From: Adenophora triphylla var. japonica
Taxonomy: Eukaryota > Streptophyta > Magnoliopsida > Asterales > Campanulaceae
Assembly (NCBI GenBank): GCA_022495995.1
Contig: JAFEMH010000975.1
Coordinates: 186,001-250,000 of the forward strand
Length of the DNA stretch: 64,000 nucleotides
Reading direction: 5' to 3'
The notes below the pieces were generated by a model. The model had not been told where the DNA came from. It ran no database searches and saw only the letters and a list, made by a program, of their open reading frames with translations. The position numbers were made by a program, and so were the translations under genes. Below, piece by piece: positions 1 to 10,146 of the stretch. The first letter of the stretch is position 1, and the number at the start of each line of letters is the position of its first letter.

Positions 1-1801
1 GGAAGGGGAACACCAAAGGACATAAGTATAAAGAAAAATAAGAATGAGTGTGAGTGTGATGAATTTGCATTGGGTCGAGCAGAATGACGGAAAAGGACTT
101 ATGCACTGACTGCAAGTGATTGGAATTATTGCGAGTTGAGTTGAGGGGTAGGGGGTTTTAGAAGGTCTGACAAAATACCCAAGTGAGAATCGGAAAACAC
201 GACTAATATCTCTGTCCATAGATTAGTAAGATATTGATGATCTCTTTTTCTCTGACCATATTTCTGTCTTCCATCTATTATCTTACACTGCCAATGATGA
301 GCTTTGACCCGAGCCAAAGTACGTTTCCAGCCTTACATTAACATTGCTGACATGTCAAAGTCAAGAGTCTCAAGACCTCTGTATGACAGTATGTTCAAGT
401 AGTTTTAGAGTGTACAGGCCATGTATACGATATACATACATTGGCACTACTCTAATATAATAACTGAGATTCTCTTCTTTGTTTTCATTGTTTCCAACCT
501 CTGTTCATCAAACAAGCCAACCTACATCTGAGTGGTTAGAGAAAACAGCTCATAGCACTCTTAACCTAAAAAGCCTAATAAGACACTAGCATTCCACTCC
601 TAGTCTCCTGCTTCGAGCTAAAAAAAGAATAGCACTACCCTGTTACCAATTGTATTTGTTGGGTTCCACTCATTTAGAGGACGGCACAAAGGTTGCCCAT
701 ACGAGCCCATGCTTTAAGCTCACATGGAGAATTGAATTTAAGCAATTTAAAAGGATGATTGGGAAGTTCCCAAGCTCTCTATTATCTTGAGCTTAATGAT
801 CCGATTAGGGGTTTGGATGGAAAATAAATAAGAAAACAAGAGTTAGAGCCATAAATTGGAGAGAATTAATTATTGGAGAGAAATAGAGAACGGTTCCACC
901 ATGTTTATGCCAGGAGCAGTTGGAAGAATCGATATAATCGATTCGCTAATCAATGGGTCGAACTCATATTGGGGGAGCACATATATGATACATAAATGCA
1001 GATTCTGAACAGTGGAGGTCGGGTTTTGAAGTCTAGAGAGGGAGATAAAAATTTCACTATGAGCTTGATTTTTAAATGAAGTCTAAACTCTTTTTCATTT
1101 TCTCTTTATGTGTTATGTGTCGTTAAGATATTCCGAGTGTTTGTAGATGATTGTGGGTAGTGTATTCCTCTCATTTATCCTAGAAAAGACTCTTTGTGCT
1201 GCCCATTATTGTTGATAGTGAACAAAATTGGCGTATCTGGTCCCGTGGTTTTTCATTCTCGCCTCGAGGAAGTGTTTCATATTAAAATTTGTGTGTGCAA
1301 TGTGTGATTGGTGTTCAGTTTTTTAGATGATTGATTTTAATTGCTTCGGATGTTTGTTAGTTTCTCTTATTTGTTTGTTCAAGAAAAAGGCAAAGAAGTT
1401 TCATTGCGCAGCTTGTATTCCTTTGCCCAACAATATCCACCTTGGCTTAAATTGAATCCAGCATGAAGGGTATGGAATCTTATCTTTACATCCTCTCCGT
1501 CAATTGTCCATATCAACCAATAACAAGTCTATGGTTCTAGTAAGGTGGTTTCCCATCTACCACTATTGAAACTCAAAAACCCATTACATAGTAGTTGGCC
1601 AGCCTGCCAAAATAACTCATTAATTTGACCAATCCGTCAAAATTACCCCTACCTTGCAGATTAACCAAACCGTCAATCTACCCCCCCCCCCCAAATTCAC
1701 CAAACTGTCAATCGGGTCCTTATTTCACCAAATCCTAACACAAGGAAACCCAAAAATGAGTAACTAACAATTCATACCAGTTGACAAAAAAATTGAGGGA
1801 G
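1..1801. other. Unassigned sequence, probably intron of the BTB/POZ gene
   Basis: No coding exon, RNA gene or transposon terminus could be supported here. A poly-C run lies near 1681-1692. If the BTB/POZ gene whose first two exons are at 4502-4859 continues to the left, this stretch is its second intron or lies beyond it. I looked for codons of the MATH C-terminal half and the BTB domain on the minus strand and found none, so the remaining exons are probably outside the window. Confidence 0.4.
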
Positions 1802-1804
1802 TTA

Positions 1805-2241
1805 GGGGGCGTTTGTTTTTAGTTTTTCAGCCTTGTTTGCCTCTTAACACTTATTCATTAAGAGGATTAGAGAAATAAGTGTGTTTGTTTTTTTTTTTTG
1901 AAATAAGGCTTGTTAGGCTCTTAAAGTCCTCTTAATTTTAAGTGGTTAAAATGTTGCTGAATTGCCTCTGAAAGCCTCTGAAAGCCTCTGAAAGCCACTG
2001 TTTCATATTTGGTTTTGGTTAAAAAAAAATTTAAACTATTTACTGTTTCATATTTGGTTTTGACGATTTTTTTTTTTTTTTAATTTTTTTTTAACTGTTT
2101 CAGAAAATGAATTCAGATAGAAAATCAAACAACTTATCCAATTCAGAATTCAGTTTTCGATTCTTTGCCTCTTAATCATTCGGCCATTTTGAGGCGAAAT
2201 CAGATTTCAGCACTTATCACTTAAAAAAAACAAAAACCCCC
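1805..2241. mobile_element. PIF/Harbinger (Tourist-like) MITE, 437 bp
   Basis: The element begins GGGGGCGTTTGTTTTT and ends AAAAACAAAAACCCCC, an imperfect terminal inverted repeat. The trinucleotide TTA stands directly on both sides (1802-1804 and 2242-2244), the 3-bp TWA target duplication typical of PIF/Harbinger. It has no coding capacity. A short tandem motif (GCCTCTGAAA, three to four copies) lies near 1968-1998, with poly-T tracts at 2067-2090. It probably sits in intron 2 of the BTB/POZ gene. Confidence 0.8.
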
Positions 2242-2244
2242 TTA

Positions 2245-4240
2245 GGGTATACAAAGCACTCTCCACACGCCACCCCATACCAGTGCCTGTTATATCCACT
2301 GGAGACTGTTCTACAAGAAATGCCTCCTCTTTCTAAGCAAAACCCTAGTCTTAAACTTCATAACCAATCTCCCTAGCCTCCTTAACCAAACAATCAAAAG
2401 CTTATGCACTTGTTATGATTCAGCATCAACCATGCATAGAGTCAAATTTTCGGTCTCTAATCTTATTGCTCATTTGCTCCGGTACCATGTAACTCAGAAA
2501 CAGCAAAGAGAGGTAACAAAGAGAGATAAAAACAGAGATTCGAATAAGGGAAGAAGAAGATACCTATATTGTTCCACATCTGGTGTAGCTACATACTACC
2601 TAGCTCTAACCACCTCAGTCAAATAAATGCCTCAAAACATACCGCACTAAGTATTGCGTGCATAGACTTGGCATATGATAAAAGTCTAAAACTTGCAGCA
2701 CGGTTATTGACGGCTTTGACTTGGATTATGCTGGTGGATCCAGATCAAAGGAGATCTATGACGAGGCTATGTCTATACACTTTTTTCTTATGCAATCAGC
2801 TGGAAGGCAACTAGGCAATTCATTATTGCTTTGTTTACTACAAAGGCAAAAGATACTTGCACAGCGTAAGGTGTACAGGAAGCTATTTGGTTGAGTCACT
2901 TTGATACGTTAGCAGCTTTAATGTCTTCCATGATGGCCAGAGCCCCATACATTTGACTAAAATGATTCATGAGGAGACCTAACATATTGATGCCAGATAA
3001 CAACTTGTTCTGCAGCCAAAGAGAAGGACGAGAGAGGACAAAACAATAACAACAGTTGGAACGAGAGATATAAGGTTGGTGCCGCTACAATTGTTTCATC
3101 TTTGTTGAGCCCAAGTTAATAGCTGTAACTCTTGTATCACACTTGGGAAATTGCAGAGGAGTGAAACGTGCATATTAATGTTACTTTTGAGCCAAAAATC
3201 AAGCTTCTTTAAATCATGACATTTTTAACTCATTAGTTAATGTTCAATACAACCACCAGATGAATGTTGTAAGAATGAATTGGCAGATGCACCCCAACCA
3301 AATACAAACCCCACCAAATCATATATTAACATGTGAGCGCATAGCCACCTAATCACATGCATAAGAAGCAGAGTCTTGACAACCCAAAAGTCCAGATGAG
3401 CTTTGACAAAGGTAAACCACTCTAAACAAGAATAAGAGGTAACGAGGAGGGAAACACTGAACTCAGTTATAGTGATATTTAAGGTTCAAGATATCTGTAC
3501 AAGTTTTCACCTATCATATGACCTTGATGGCACAAAGTGTATAAGGTAGTGCCTTACATTAAAATACTGTTGGACAAAGCTCAATTATAGTTTTATATAA
3601 CAGGATTCAGAAAAACCAAAGAACTGAGATTGGTCGTGTTACTTTGGTTATAATGAGGCCAAAGCAGTGGTGAAGGCACCATAAAGCCAAGGGGGGTATT
3701 TGACCCCTTTGATTTTGAGAAAATGAAAAAAAAATACCTTTAGGTTTGGAAAAAAAAAATAGACATTTTTATCGCTAAAATATTAAAACTATCAAATTTG
3801 ACCCATAGGCTTAGAAGAAAAAAATGCACTATATAAAATTACTGACCCCCATTTGAGAAAGATTCATATATTAACATACAATTTTCTAATTTATAATAAT
3901 CTAGACCCTTTTGGCAAAATCTGGCTTTGCCAGAAACAGAAATTACTAGATACACTGGGTGTGAAACATTCATATAAATACCATCTTTCTGTAATTCCTA
4001 TTTTCCCTTTCCTCTTTTTCCTTCCACATTTTATTAGCTTAGACATATATAATGGTGTTCCGAACTGAATTAAATTCATATTATCCTAGGATTGCAGCAA
4101 TGATCAACTGATACTAAATTAAACATGCAACAACCCCAAGATCAAGAACCTCATAACACCTAAAATTAAGAACACAAGTAAGCAAACCCTCAATTGTTAC
4201 AAAATCACAAAACTAGGATATATTATTCAATCGTGCAATA
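2245..4240. other. Unassigned sequence, probably intron 2 of the BTB/POZ gene
   Basis: AT-rich sequence with only short chance reading frames. No exon with flanking splice sites and no transposon termini were recognised. Confidence 0.4.
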
Positions 4241-4242
4241 TA

Positions 4243-4475
4243 CTCCCTCCGTCCAGGAAAAATGCGCACAAAATTGCTTGGCACAAGAATTAAGGTAAAA
4301 GGTGAAAAAGGTGATGTGTTGTAAGCCTAGATGGTTGGGTAGGAGAGAGAAATTGAAGTTAGTGGGTAATTGTTGTGAGTATAATAAGTGGATCCCATTT
4401 CCATTTTGGGACTTTGCATATTATTGTGGGACCCCAAAAGGTGTCTCTTTGCATATTATTGTGGGACGGAGGGAG
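4243..4475. mobile_element. Stowaway MITE (233 bp) in intron 2 of the BTB/POZ gene
   Basis: Termini CTCCCTCCGTCC and GGACGGAGGGAG are flanked by TA on each side (4241-4242, 4476-4477), the Tc1/mariner target duplication. A 3' sub-terminal stretch (TTTGCATATTATTGTGGGAC) is present twice in direct orientation. The element ends only 26 bp from the splice donor of exon 2. Confidence 0.85.
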
Positions 4476-4501
4476 TATACATTAAGGAAAGGAAAGTGTA
4501 C

Positions 4502-4859
4502 CTGGGGAAATATAAGGTCTGCGATTAGTGCCTGTAGAGGTAACCCGAAGAACAAACCTAGCAACCGGCGGCTGTTCCTTTGAAACTCTAGATGGCTCCG
4601 GAAACAAACGAATGTACAAATACCGATTCTTCTCGACCGATAATTGCCTATCAGTACATCAATTTGAACAACCCAACTCAATAAATTAGTTTTCCCCCAA
4701 CACAGTGTAAAATCAGGCGTGTGTGTGAGAGAGAAGGAAAATATACCAGTTCCAGATGCCGACCTTGAAAGGATCGGAGCGCTTGTAAGTAACAGGTCCA
4801 AAATTCTCGATCCGCCATTGAGCTAACCTTGATATCGTCTCCACCTTCGAATCCCCCAT
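4502..4859 (-). CDS. MATH/BTB-POZ domain protein, exons 1-2 (5' part only)
   Basis: Minus-strand gene resembling Arabidopsis At1g21780. Proteins with MATH and BTB/POZ domains are known as CUL3 ubiquitin-ligase substrate adaptors. Exon 1 is 4747-4859 and starts ATG at 4859 (MGDSKVETISRLAQWRIENF). Exon 2 is 4502-4647. The intron between them has a GT donor and ends TGATAG. Splicing restores a tryptophan codon across the junction (GIWNW then QLSVEKNRYLYIRLFPEPSR). The 86 residues visible are the N-terminal part of the MATH fold; exon 2 ends in phase 1 at a GT. The BTB half is not in the window, so intron 2 must be more than 4.5 kb or the gene is cut by the window edge. A Stowaway MITE lies 26 bp inside intron 2 and a mariner element lies about 216 bp upstream of the ATG. 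Identification is from recalled family sequence. Confidence 0.82.
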
Positions 4860-5075
4860 CCCCAGCCTGTAAATTCAATTCTCGAATCACTCTCTCTCCC
4901 TCACACACACACACACACACAGTAAGATCACTTCTCCGAGCTCTCTCTCACACACACTAAAACACACAGTTAGTATGAGGAAGAAGACGACTTTGAGGAG
5001 TAGAAGATTCTGAATTAGTGGACTTTTTGATAGTGAAATATTTGGTTGACGAAATTAAAATGGCCACAATTTATA
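4860..5075 (-). promoter_or_regulatory. 5' leader and proximal upstream region of the BTB/POZ gene
   Basis: The 216 bp between the start codon and the mariner insertion contain a (CA)n run at about 4904-4920 (GT in the transcript sense) and a GA/CT-rich stretch. No clear TATA box was assigned. Any promoter element further upstream is now displaced by 3.66 kb of mariner DNA. Confidence 0.35.
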
Positions 5076-5335
5076 CTCCCTCCGTCCCAATAAGAGCTTC
5101 CCATTTTGCCATTTTGGGTGTCCCGCTAATAGCTTCCACTTTCCCTTTTTGGACATCAAATATTAATATTTTAATGGTGGGACCCACACTATTAACACTA
5201 ATACAACATCACTAACCCCTAACCCAAAAATAATTAATCCTTTCCCAAAACTAATTAATCTTTTCCCAAATTATTTTTCCAACAAATTCATTTACACAAA
5301 CAAACTGATCTCTCTCCTCACTCTTACTCTCTCTC

Positions 5336-5650
5336 CTCACTATCTAGATCGTTCTTTACGAAGAACGAACCCTAATTCTTTCTCTCTCTATTTCTCTCTC
5401 TCGAATTCACTGGAAATCGGTTGATGTTTGTGGGATTTACGAATCCTAATCCTTCTCCTTTCCTCATGGATACCGATTTATCAACCAAATCCTTGGCCAG
5501 TTTCCTCACTACCTAGATCGGTCTTGCTTGCTTACGAACCCTAGTTCTTTCTCTCTCTATTTCTCTCTCTCGATTTCACTCAGAAATTGGTTGATATTTT
5601 AGGGATATCATACATAATCCTTCTGCTTTCTTCATGGAAACCGATTCATC
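5336..5650 (+). repeat. Two diverged tandem copies (about 170 bp) inside the mariner element
   Basis: The first copy starts CTCACTATCTAGATCGTTCT near 5336, the second CTCACTACCTAGATCGGTCT near 5504. Both carry the same CT-rich leader-like sequence, GAACCCTA motif and an ATG-GA-ACCGATT start. The first copy reads a short peptide (MDTDLSTKSL) that stops soon after; the second opens the longer ORF at 5634. Confidence 0.75.
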
Positions 5651-6005
5651 AACAGTTACGAACCCTAGTTCTTGCGAAAAAGGCGAATCGGTTCAAGGGG
5701 AACCCATTTCTTCAAATTTCTTGGAGGAAAGAGAAGAAGATCATAACATTTTTGGGGAAATTCTTACGAATCCACCTCGAAGCACCGTTCCCATTTCTGT
5801 TTTCAACGAACCATGGTGGTCTCTCTCAAAGCAGCTTGATGCCATCACAGATCGGAATAGTCCCCAAAGCTACACGCGAAAGGTAGAAACCCACAGAAAG
5901 GATTTGTTGATGTTGGGTTTGCACTGTCCGGCTATACAATCTTGGCTTAAGGAGCAGGTTTATGTCTTCTTTCTCATTCTTTGTGATTCTCTGTGTTTGA
6001 AATGA
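5634..6005 (+). CDS. Uncharacterised ORF inside the mariner element, antisense to the transposase
   Basis: A 123-codon plus-strand ORF starts METDSSTVTNPSSCEKGESV and is acidic and serine-rich at the N-terminus. A more ordered segment follows (NEPWWSLSKQLDAI and then RKDLLMLGLHCPAIQSWLKE). Just after LKEQ the DNA reads CAG/GTTTATG, a plausible splice donor at 5958, so the last residues may be intron. The CT-rich stretch before the ATG resembles a plant 5' leader. I do not recognise the protein. It could be a captured host exon or an accessory ORF of the element. No partner exon was found downstream. Confidence 0.35.
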   Translation: METDSSTVTNPSSCEKGESVQGEPISSNFLEEREEDHNIFGEILTNPPRSTVPISVFNEPWWSLSKQLDAITDRNSPQSYTRKVETHRKDLLMLGLHCPAIQSWLKEQVYVFFLILCDSLCLK

Positions 6006-6189
6006 TGAATATGGCTTGTTTGAGTACATTTTGGGAGTTGGGTGAATGTTATGTGTGAAATGATGAATATGGCTTCTTGACCTAATCTGTGATTGCTACC
6101 TTTAATTGCTCACATCAATGAATTTGTTGATATGAACTTTGTTTGCCTTGGTTTTGACCTAATGTGTGCTGCGATTGGTATTGTGTGCT

Positions 6190-6560
6190 TGAATTAAGTT
6201 TGAATTGGTGAGATGCATGTTGAACTTGTTTGCACTGTCATTCTATGATGATTAAAGGCTGAGATTGCAACTGCATTCATTTCATACATCATGCCTTCAA
6301 ACTTGTTTGGAGCCACTGACCCAAGTTGTTCATTTGATCTTGAGTCAAGTTGGCTCGCGCAAGTTGCATCCCGACATCTTGAATTTTTGGATATGGAGTT
6401 TGGAAATTTTTGGATATGGGCTTGGCCAAGAAAGTTGCTTGTTGATGGCTTGGAAATTTTGAACTTGTTGATGGTCGCTTGTTGATGGCCGTGCTTGTTC
6501 TTTTGCTGTCTGGTTTTTGTATTTTATTTTTGGTTGCCTGTTTTTGGTCTGTAAGCATGG
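6190..6560 (-). repeat. Deleted duplicate of transposase sequence, in tandem with the full copy
   Basis: Bases about 6191-6280 match about 6575-6660, just downstream of the transposase stop. Bases 6285-6310 match the transposase C-terminal coding end near 6820-6840. The sequence then jumps to a copy of the N-terminal coding region (compare 6312-6480 with 8188-8400). The minus-strand ORF 6289-6558 repeats N-terminal residues (NLTQDQMNNLGQW against NLTQEQMNNLGQF). The catalytic core is missing. It looks like a MITE-like internal deletion fused in tandem to the full element. Confidence 0.7.
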
Positions 6561-6771
6561 CCTTTATGATGATTCAATGAAGTTTGAATTGGTGAGATGC
6601 ATGTTTGAACTTGTTGACACTGTCTTTCTATGATGATTCTAAAATCTGAGAATGAAACTACATTACTTTGTACCATTCATTGACAGTAAACTTTTACAAA
6701 AAACTGTCTTTACAAAAGTGACCCTTCAAAAACTACTCTATGATGATATTTTTCTGAGAGTAGATATTTTT

Positions 6772-8469
6772 CTACAAACCATTGCCTAAAGACATGTGCA
6801 CAAGTTCCATTTCATTCATCATGCCTTCAAACTTTGCTGCATGGCCTGCTTGTTGTAGATACCTAATGCAACATTGAACTAATTCTTTGTTAACTGACAA
6901 GTTTTTTGGAAGTTGACCCCTTCTTTCTAACGAATCCTTTCCCAAATGCTCTAAGGAGTAGTTGTTCGCACCCCTAACACTCATTATCTGTCTCAAAGTT
7001 GATTGCAAAGTGAGGAACAACTTATTGAGTGTGTATGGAGTTAACCTTTGAAATGCTTCTTGCACTCCATTGACCAACTCATCCACATTCTCTGCCTGAA
7101 TGGAATTTCTCATAGCATCTAATGAGTTGAACCAACCTAAGTCATTGATGTTTGTGTCTGGTGAATTACATGGCTGAAATTGCAACTGTATGTTCAAGTT
7201 TTCATCACTTGCTGCTCTAAAATCGGCATCATTGTTGTTTATGTGTGGTGCTGCATTATCCCACTGGATAATGATGTTTTTGCTGCTTGTTGATGGCCAT
7301 TTTGACTTGATTGCTGGAATAACCTGTAATAAAAAACAAACTGAAATGAACCTGTAATAAAAAACAAACTGAAATGAACTCTGTTGCTCTATTCTTGCTG
7401 GTTTTACAGTCTCTGTTTTGATGCTTACCTGGGTTATCAACATTGCCTTGGTCACTTCTTTATTGACTGAGTTGATTACTTTGGTGACTGTTGTTCCAAT
7501 GACTCTATTCTTGCTGTGTCTCTTTGCTGGTTCCTTTGTAGTAAATGGCCAAATACCAATTTTTCCATCAAAGATAACATTGCCAAGCCAATCATAAATT
7601 GGCCTTGCTACGGCACAAAGAAACATCACTTTTGTGATGAATCTTTTGCTTTGGCATGTCCTATGTGGCTCTTCTTCACCTTGACAAATGTAATACCTTT
7701 CGGATGTTTTGGTTATGTAAAACCATTTCTCATCTAAGTGTATAACATTATGCATGGAATTAAAAACTACTTCATCTCTTAATGGATGAAATGTGATTGC
7801 TTCAAGGCTAAAAATCAGCCTTGCTATTCTGTTTTCATATGTTAACTGAGGTTTAATTGCATTGGTGTGAGCCTTGATCACACCAATTTTTTTCCATCTC
7901 CCAATTGTACTTTTACTTATACCCAAAGCTTGACTTAAATTTCTAATAGTTCCTCTCTTTCGAAAGTCTATTTCTTTCATTTTTTCTTCATCTAATTTCA
8001 CCCTTTTACTTCTTAATACTCCTCCTTTGTTTGAATGAATATGGACAGGTTTACCTTGGTCCCGTTGCTCCACCACCTTCCTCCAATAAGTGAAGATCCT
8101 CCTTCTCGAGAGACCAAATTTTGAAGCAGCTTGATCACGGATTCCTCTTGGCGCCTTTCCATTCACCATAGATTGCAAGCAAAACTGACCCAAGTTGTTC
8201 ATTTGTTCTTGAGTCAAGTTGGGTTTTGCCAGTAAGTTGCATCCTGACATCTTGAATTTTTGGATATGGAGTTTGAAATTTTTTGGAATAACCTGTTTGG
8301 CCAGTAAAGCTGCTTGTTGATGGCTTGGAAATTTTTGGATATGGGTTTGCCCAGTAAAGCTGCTTGTTGATGATGGCTGTTTGGAAATTTTTGGAAATTT
8401 TTGGATTTTGGTTTGGCCAGCAAGTTTATTATCTGTAATTATGGAGGGAAATTTATTTGTAATTTTCAC
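6772..8469 (-). CDS. Mariner-like (Tc1/mariner) transposase, one small intron
   Basis: Catalyses cut-and-paste transposition through the element's terminal repeats, acting in the nucleus. The start at 8469 is the first ATG of an uninterrupted frame of 565 codons. The N-terminal 70-80 residues contain a repeated FPSHQQAALLAK-like motif. Two helix-turn-helix regions follow (NLTQEQMNNLGQF with GLSRRRIFTYWRK; then GISKSTIGRWKKIGV). Catalytic aspartates lie in HLDEKWFY, WDNAAPH and NDLGWFN. I count 38-39 residues between the second and third, as in plant DD39D mariners. Residues VSIKTETV to FLLQ (35 codons, bases 7324-7428) interrupt a conserved block. The DNA there reads CAG/GTAAGC to TTACAG/GTT, so this is best read as a 105-nt intron, leaving about 530 residues. 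It shares its ends with nearby MITEs and could mobilise them. Confidence 0.9.
   Translation of the reverse strand: MKITNKFPSIITDNKLAGQTKIQKFPKISKQPSSTSSFTGQTHIQKFPSHQQAALLAKQVIPKNFKLHIQKFKMSGCNLLAKPNLTQEQMNNLGQFCLQSMVNGKAPRGIRDQAASKFGLSRRRIFTYWRKVVEQRDQGKPVHIHSNKGGVLRSKRVKLDEEKMKEIDFRKRGTIRNLSQALGISKSTIGRWKKIGVIKAHTNAIKPQLTYENRIARLIFSLEAITFHPLRDEVVFNSMHNVIHLDEKWFYITKTSERYYICQGEEEPHRTCQSKRFITKVMFLCAVARPIYDWLGNVIFDGKIGIWPFTTKEPAKRHSKNRVIGTTVTKVINSVNKEVTKAMLITQVSIKTETVKPARIEQQSSFQFVFYYRFISVCFLLQVIPAIKSKWPSTSSKNIIIQWDNAAPHINNNDADFRAASDENLNIQLQFQPCNSPDTNINDLGWFNSLDAMRNSIQAENVDELVNGVQEAFQRLTPYTLNKLFLTLQSTLRQIMSVRGANNYSLEHLGKDSLERRGQLPKNLSVNKELVQCCIRYLQQAGHAAKFEGMMNEMELVHMSLGNGL
7324..7428 (-). other. 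Intron in the transposase gene with a duplicated acceptor
   Basis: Minus-strand donor GTAAGC at 7428-7423 and acceptor TTACAG ending at 7324. The 28-bp unit containing the acceptor is present twice in tandem (7323-7350 and 7351-7378), so an upstream copy of the same TTACAG also exists. Length 105 nt keeps the frame open if the intron is retained. Use of the inner acceptor would shift the frame. Confidence 0.75.
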
Positions 8470-8865
8470 AAGGATTGTAATCCTTGTTTATGTAGAAAAC
8501 TTTTTTTTTTTATGGAGGGAATAGTACAGCTTTTTGGATTTCACAAGGATTGTAATCCTTGGCCAGTAAGTTATTTGAATTTTGGTGGGAAATTAGAATG
8601 GAGGGAAAATGAGGATTTAACTCCCTTAATCTTCATTAACAAATCCCTTTCCCATTATTTTATTCTCTTTTTATTCTCTCCTTAATTTGCGTGCACAAAA
8701 AGTTTTGGGCACCTCTTATTGGGACGGAGGGAGTACTAGTTAAAAAAATACAAAAATCAATTGATAAAATAATAAAATAATAATTTTCATGTAGGTCTCT
8801 TTATAATTTTAGATTTTACAAAAATTATAAATTAATAAATCTTAAAAAATAAAAATAAAATATCA

Positions 8866-9218
8866 CTCCCTCCGTCCCAGACCAAGGGTCCTCGGGGGGA
8901 TTTCACGCTTCTTAAGAAAATTTTTTAAAGTGGGTAGAAAATTTTAGGAGAGAGAATGTAAAAGTTAAATGTGTGGTAGGAAATAAGAGAGAGAATGTAA
9001 AAGTTAAATGTGTGGTAGGGAATAGGAGAGAGAATGTAAAAGTTGAAAATATTTAATAGGAGAGAGAATGAGTGAGAGAAATAGTAATGATTTTTTTGTA
9101 AATATATGGAGATGATAAGGGTATAAATATATGGAAAACTTTCCATTTAAGGAAAGAGACTCTTGATCTGGGACGGACCAAAAGGAAAAGTATGACTCTT
9201 GGTCTGGGACGGAGGGAG
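8866..9218. mobile_element. Stowaway MITE, 353 bp
   Basis: Long terminal inverted repeat: CTCCCTCCGTCCCAGACCAA at the left end is mirrored at the right end, with one mismatch in the outer 25 bp by eye. The right flank is TA; the left flank reads CA, a decayed target duplication. The interior has tandem units of about 49 bp with GAGAGAATGTAAAAGTTAAA (8948-9045), and a second terminus-like GGTCTGGGACGG-type motif near 9160-9178. It lies 132 bp from the mariner element. Confidence 0.85.
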
Positions 9219-9309
9219 TACAATTTAGAGAAAATATTCGAATCTTGTTTACAATGAATTCAAAGTTATCATCAACTTTCGATCAATGCCTTTCAATTCA
9301 TCATATATA

Positions 9310-9590
9310 CTCCCTCTGTTCCGTTTATAGGTTCACCATTTTGAGCATGACACGCAAATTAAGAAAAAAGGTAAGTGGAGAAAGTGTTGTGAGTGTAAAA
9401 GTAAAATAAGAGAGAGAATGAGTGAAGTAAATAGTAAATTTGAAAAGTGTTGTGAGTATAAAAGTGAAATAGGAGAGAGAATGAGTGGGTGAAATAGTAA
9501 AGATTCTTTGTCATGTTAGGAAAGGTGAAGCTTTTTTTAACGGGACACCCGTTTTGACAAAAAGTAAAGCCATTAATGGGACGAAAGGAG
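9310..9590. mobile_element. Diverged Stowaway MITE, 281 bp
   Basis: Left end CTCCCTCTGTTCCGTTTATA and right end ATTAATGGGACGAAAGGAG are degenerate versions of the family termini. TA flanks both sides. The core (GTGTTGTGAGTGTAAAAGT, AGAGAGAATGAGTG) is the reverse complement of the core in the MITEs at 17933, 26269 and 26997. Confidence 0.75.
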
Positions 9591-9899
9591 TATAAAATAA
9601 ATTGTAGGATTAACGAGTGCTAGTGATAGTAGTTAATTAGTCAGTGATAGTGTTAATTAGTTCAGATGGTAGTTAAAGAGTGACGGTTATAATGCTAAAG
9701 AGTGTCAATGTCGGTTTTAAAATAGTATGAGCGTTAGTTAGTCGCCGATGGTAGGATTAACAAGTGTCAGTTTGTTTATAAATGAATTTTGATTATTTAC
9801 AAAAATTGTCACCCATGTTTTTTGTTTTTTTTTTAATCTGATTTTTTTTTTTAATGTCATTCTATGTTTTAAAACAAGTTCCGATTATATAAAAAAGTA

Positions 9900-10146
9900 G
9901 GGCAAATTGCATTTTAGTTACCTGAGTTTGTCGAGATGTTTCAATTGGTTATCGAATTTGCATTTGTTACAAGTTGGTTATTGAAATTGTCTTTTTGTTG
10001 CAATCAGGTGTAATTTTGAATAAACCGTTAAAAATCTAGCGAATAGCATAACATGTGTCGCTCAATAACCAACTTGTAACTAATGCAAATTCGATAACCA
10101 ATTGAAACATCTCGACAAACTCAGATAACTAAAATGCAATTTGCCC
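9900..10146. mobile_element. Hairpin MITE with about 85-bp terminal repeats, 247 bp
   Basis: GGGCAAATTGCATTTTAGTT at the left is mirrored at the right. The arms pair for about 85 bp with only a couple of mismatches, leaving a short central loop. The termini and long arms suggest a Mutator-like (MULE) MITE. The flanks are A-rich (AAAAAAGTA, AAAAAAAAT), so a 9-bp target duplication cannot be shown. A one-armed relative lies at about 31494. Confidence 0.65.

Larger units (their letters stand above)
5076..8733 (-). mobile_element. Full-length mariner-like element, 3658 bp
   Basis: The left end CTCCCTCCGTCCCAATAAGAG and the right end are a perfect 21-bp inverted repeat. TA lies on both sides (5074-5075, 8734-8735). 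The transposase gene is on the minus strand, so the element's 5' end is at 8733. Three internal features are unusual: a tandem duplication of about 170 bp near 5336-5650; an antisense ORF at 5634-6005; and a rearranged duplicate of the transposase N-terminal region at 6190-6560. The matching ends and open transposase suggest recent insertion and possible autonomy. Confidence 0.92.

Noticed and set aside
7516..7737. Plus-strand ORF within the transposase region
   Set aside because: Shadow frame opposite a conserved transposase coding region.
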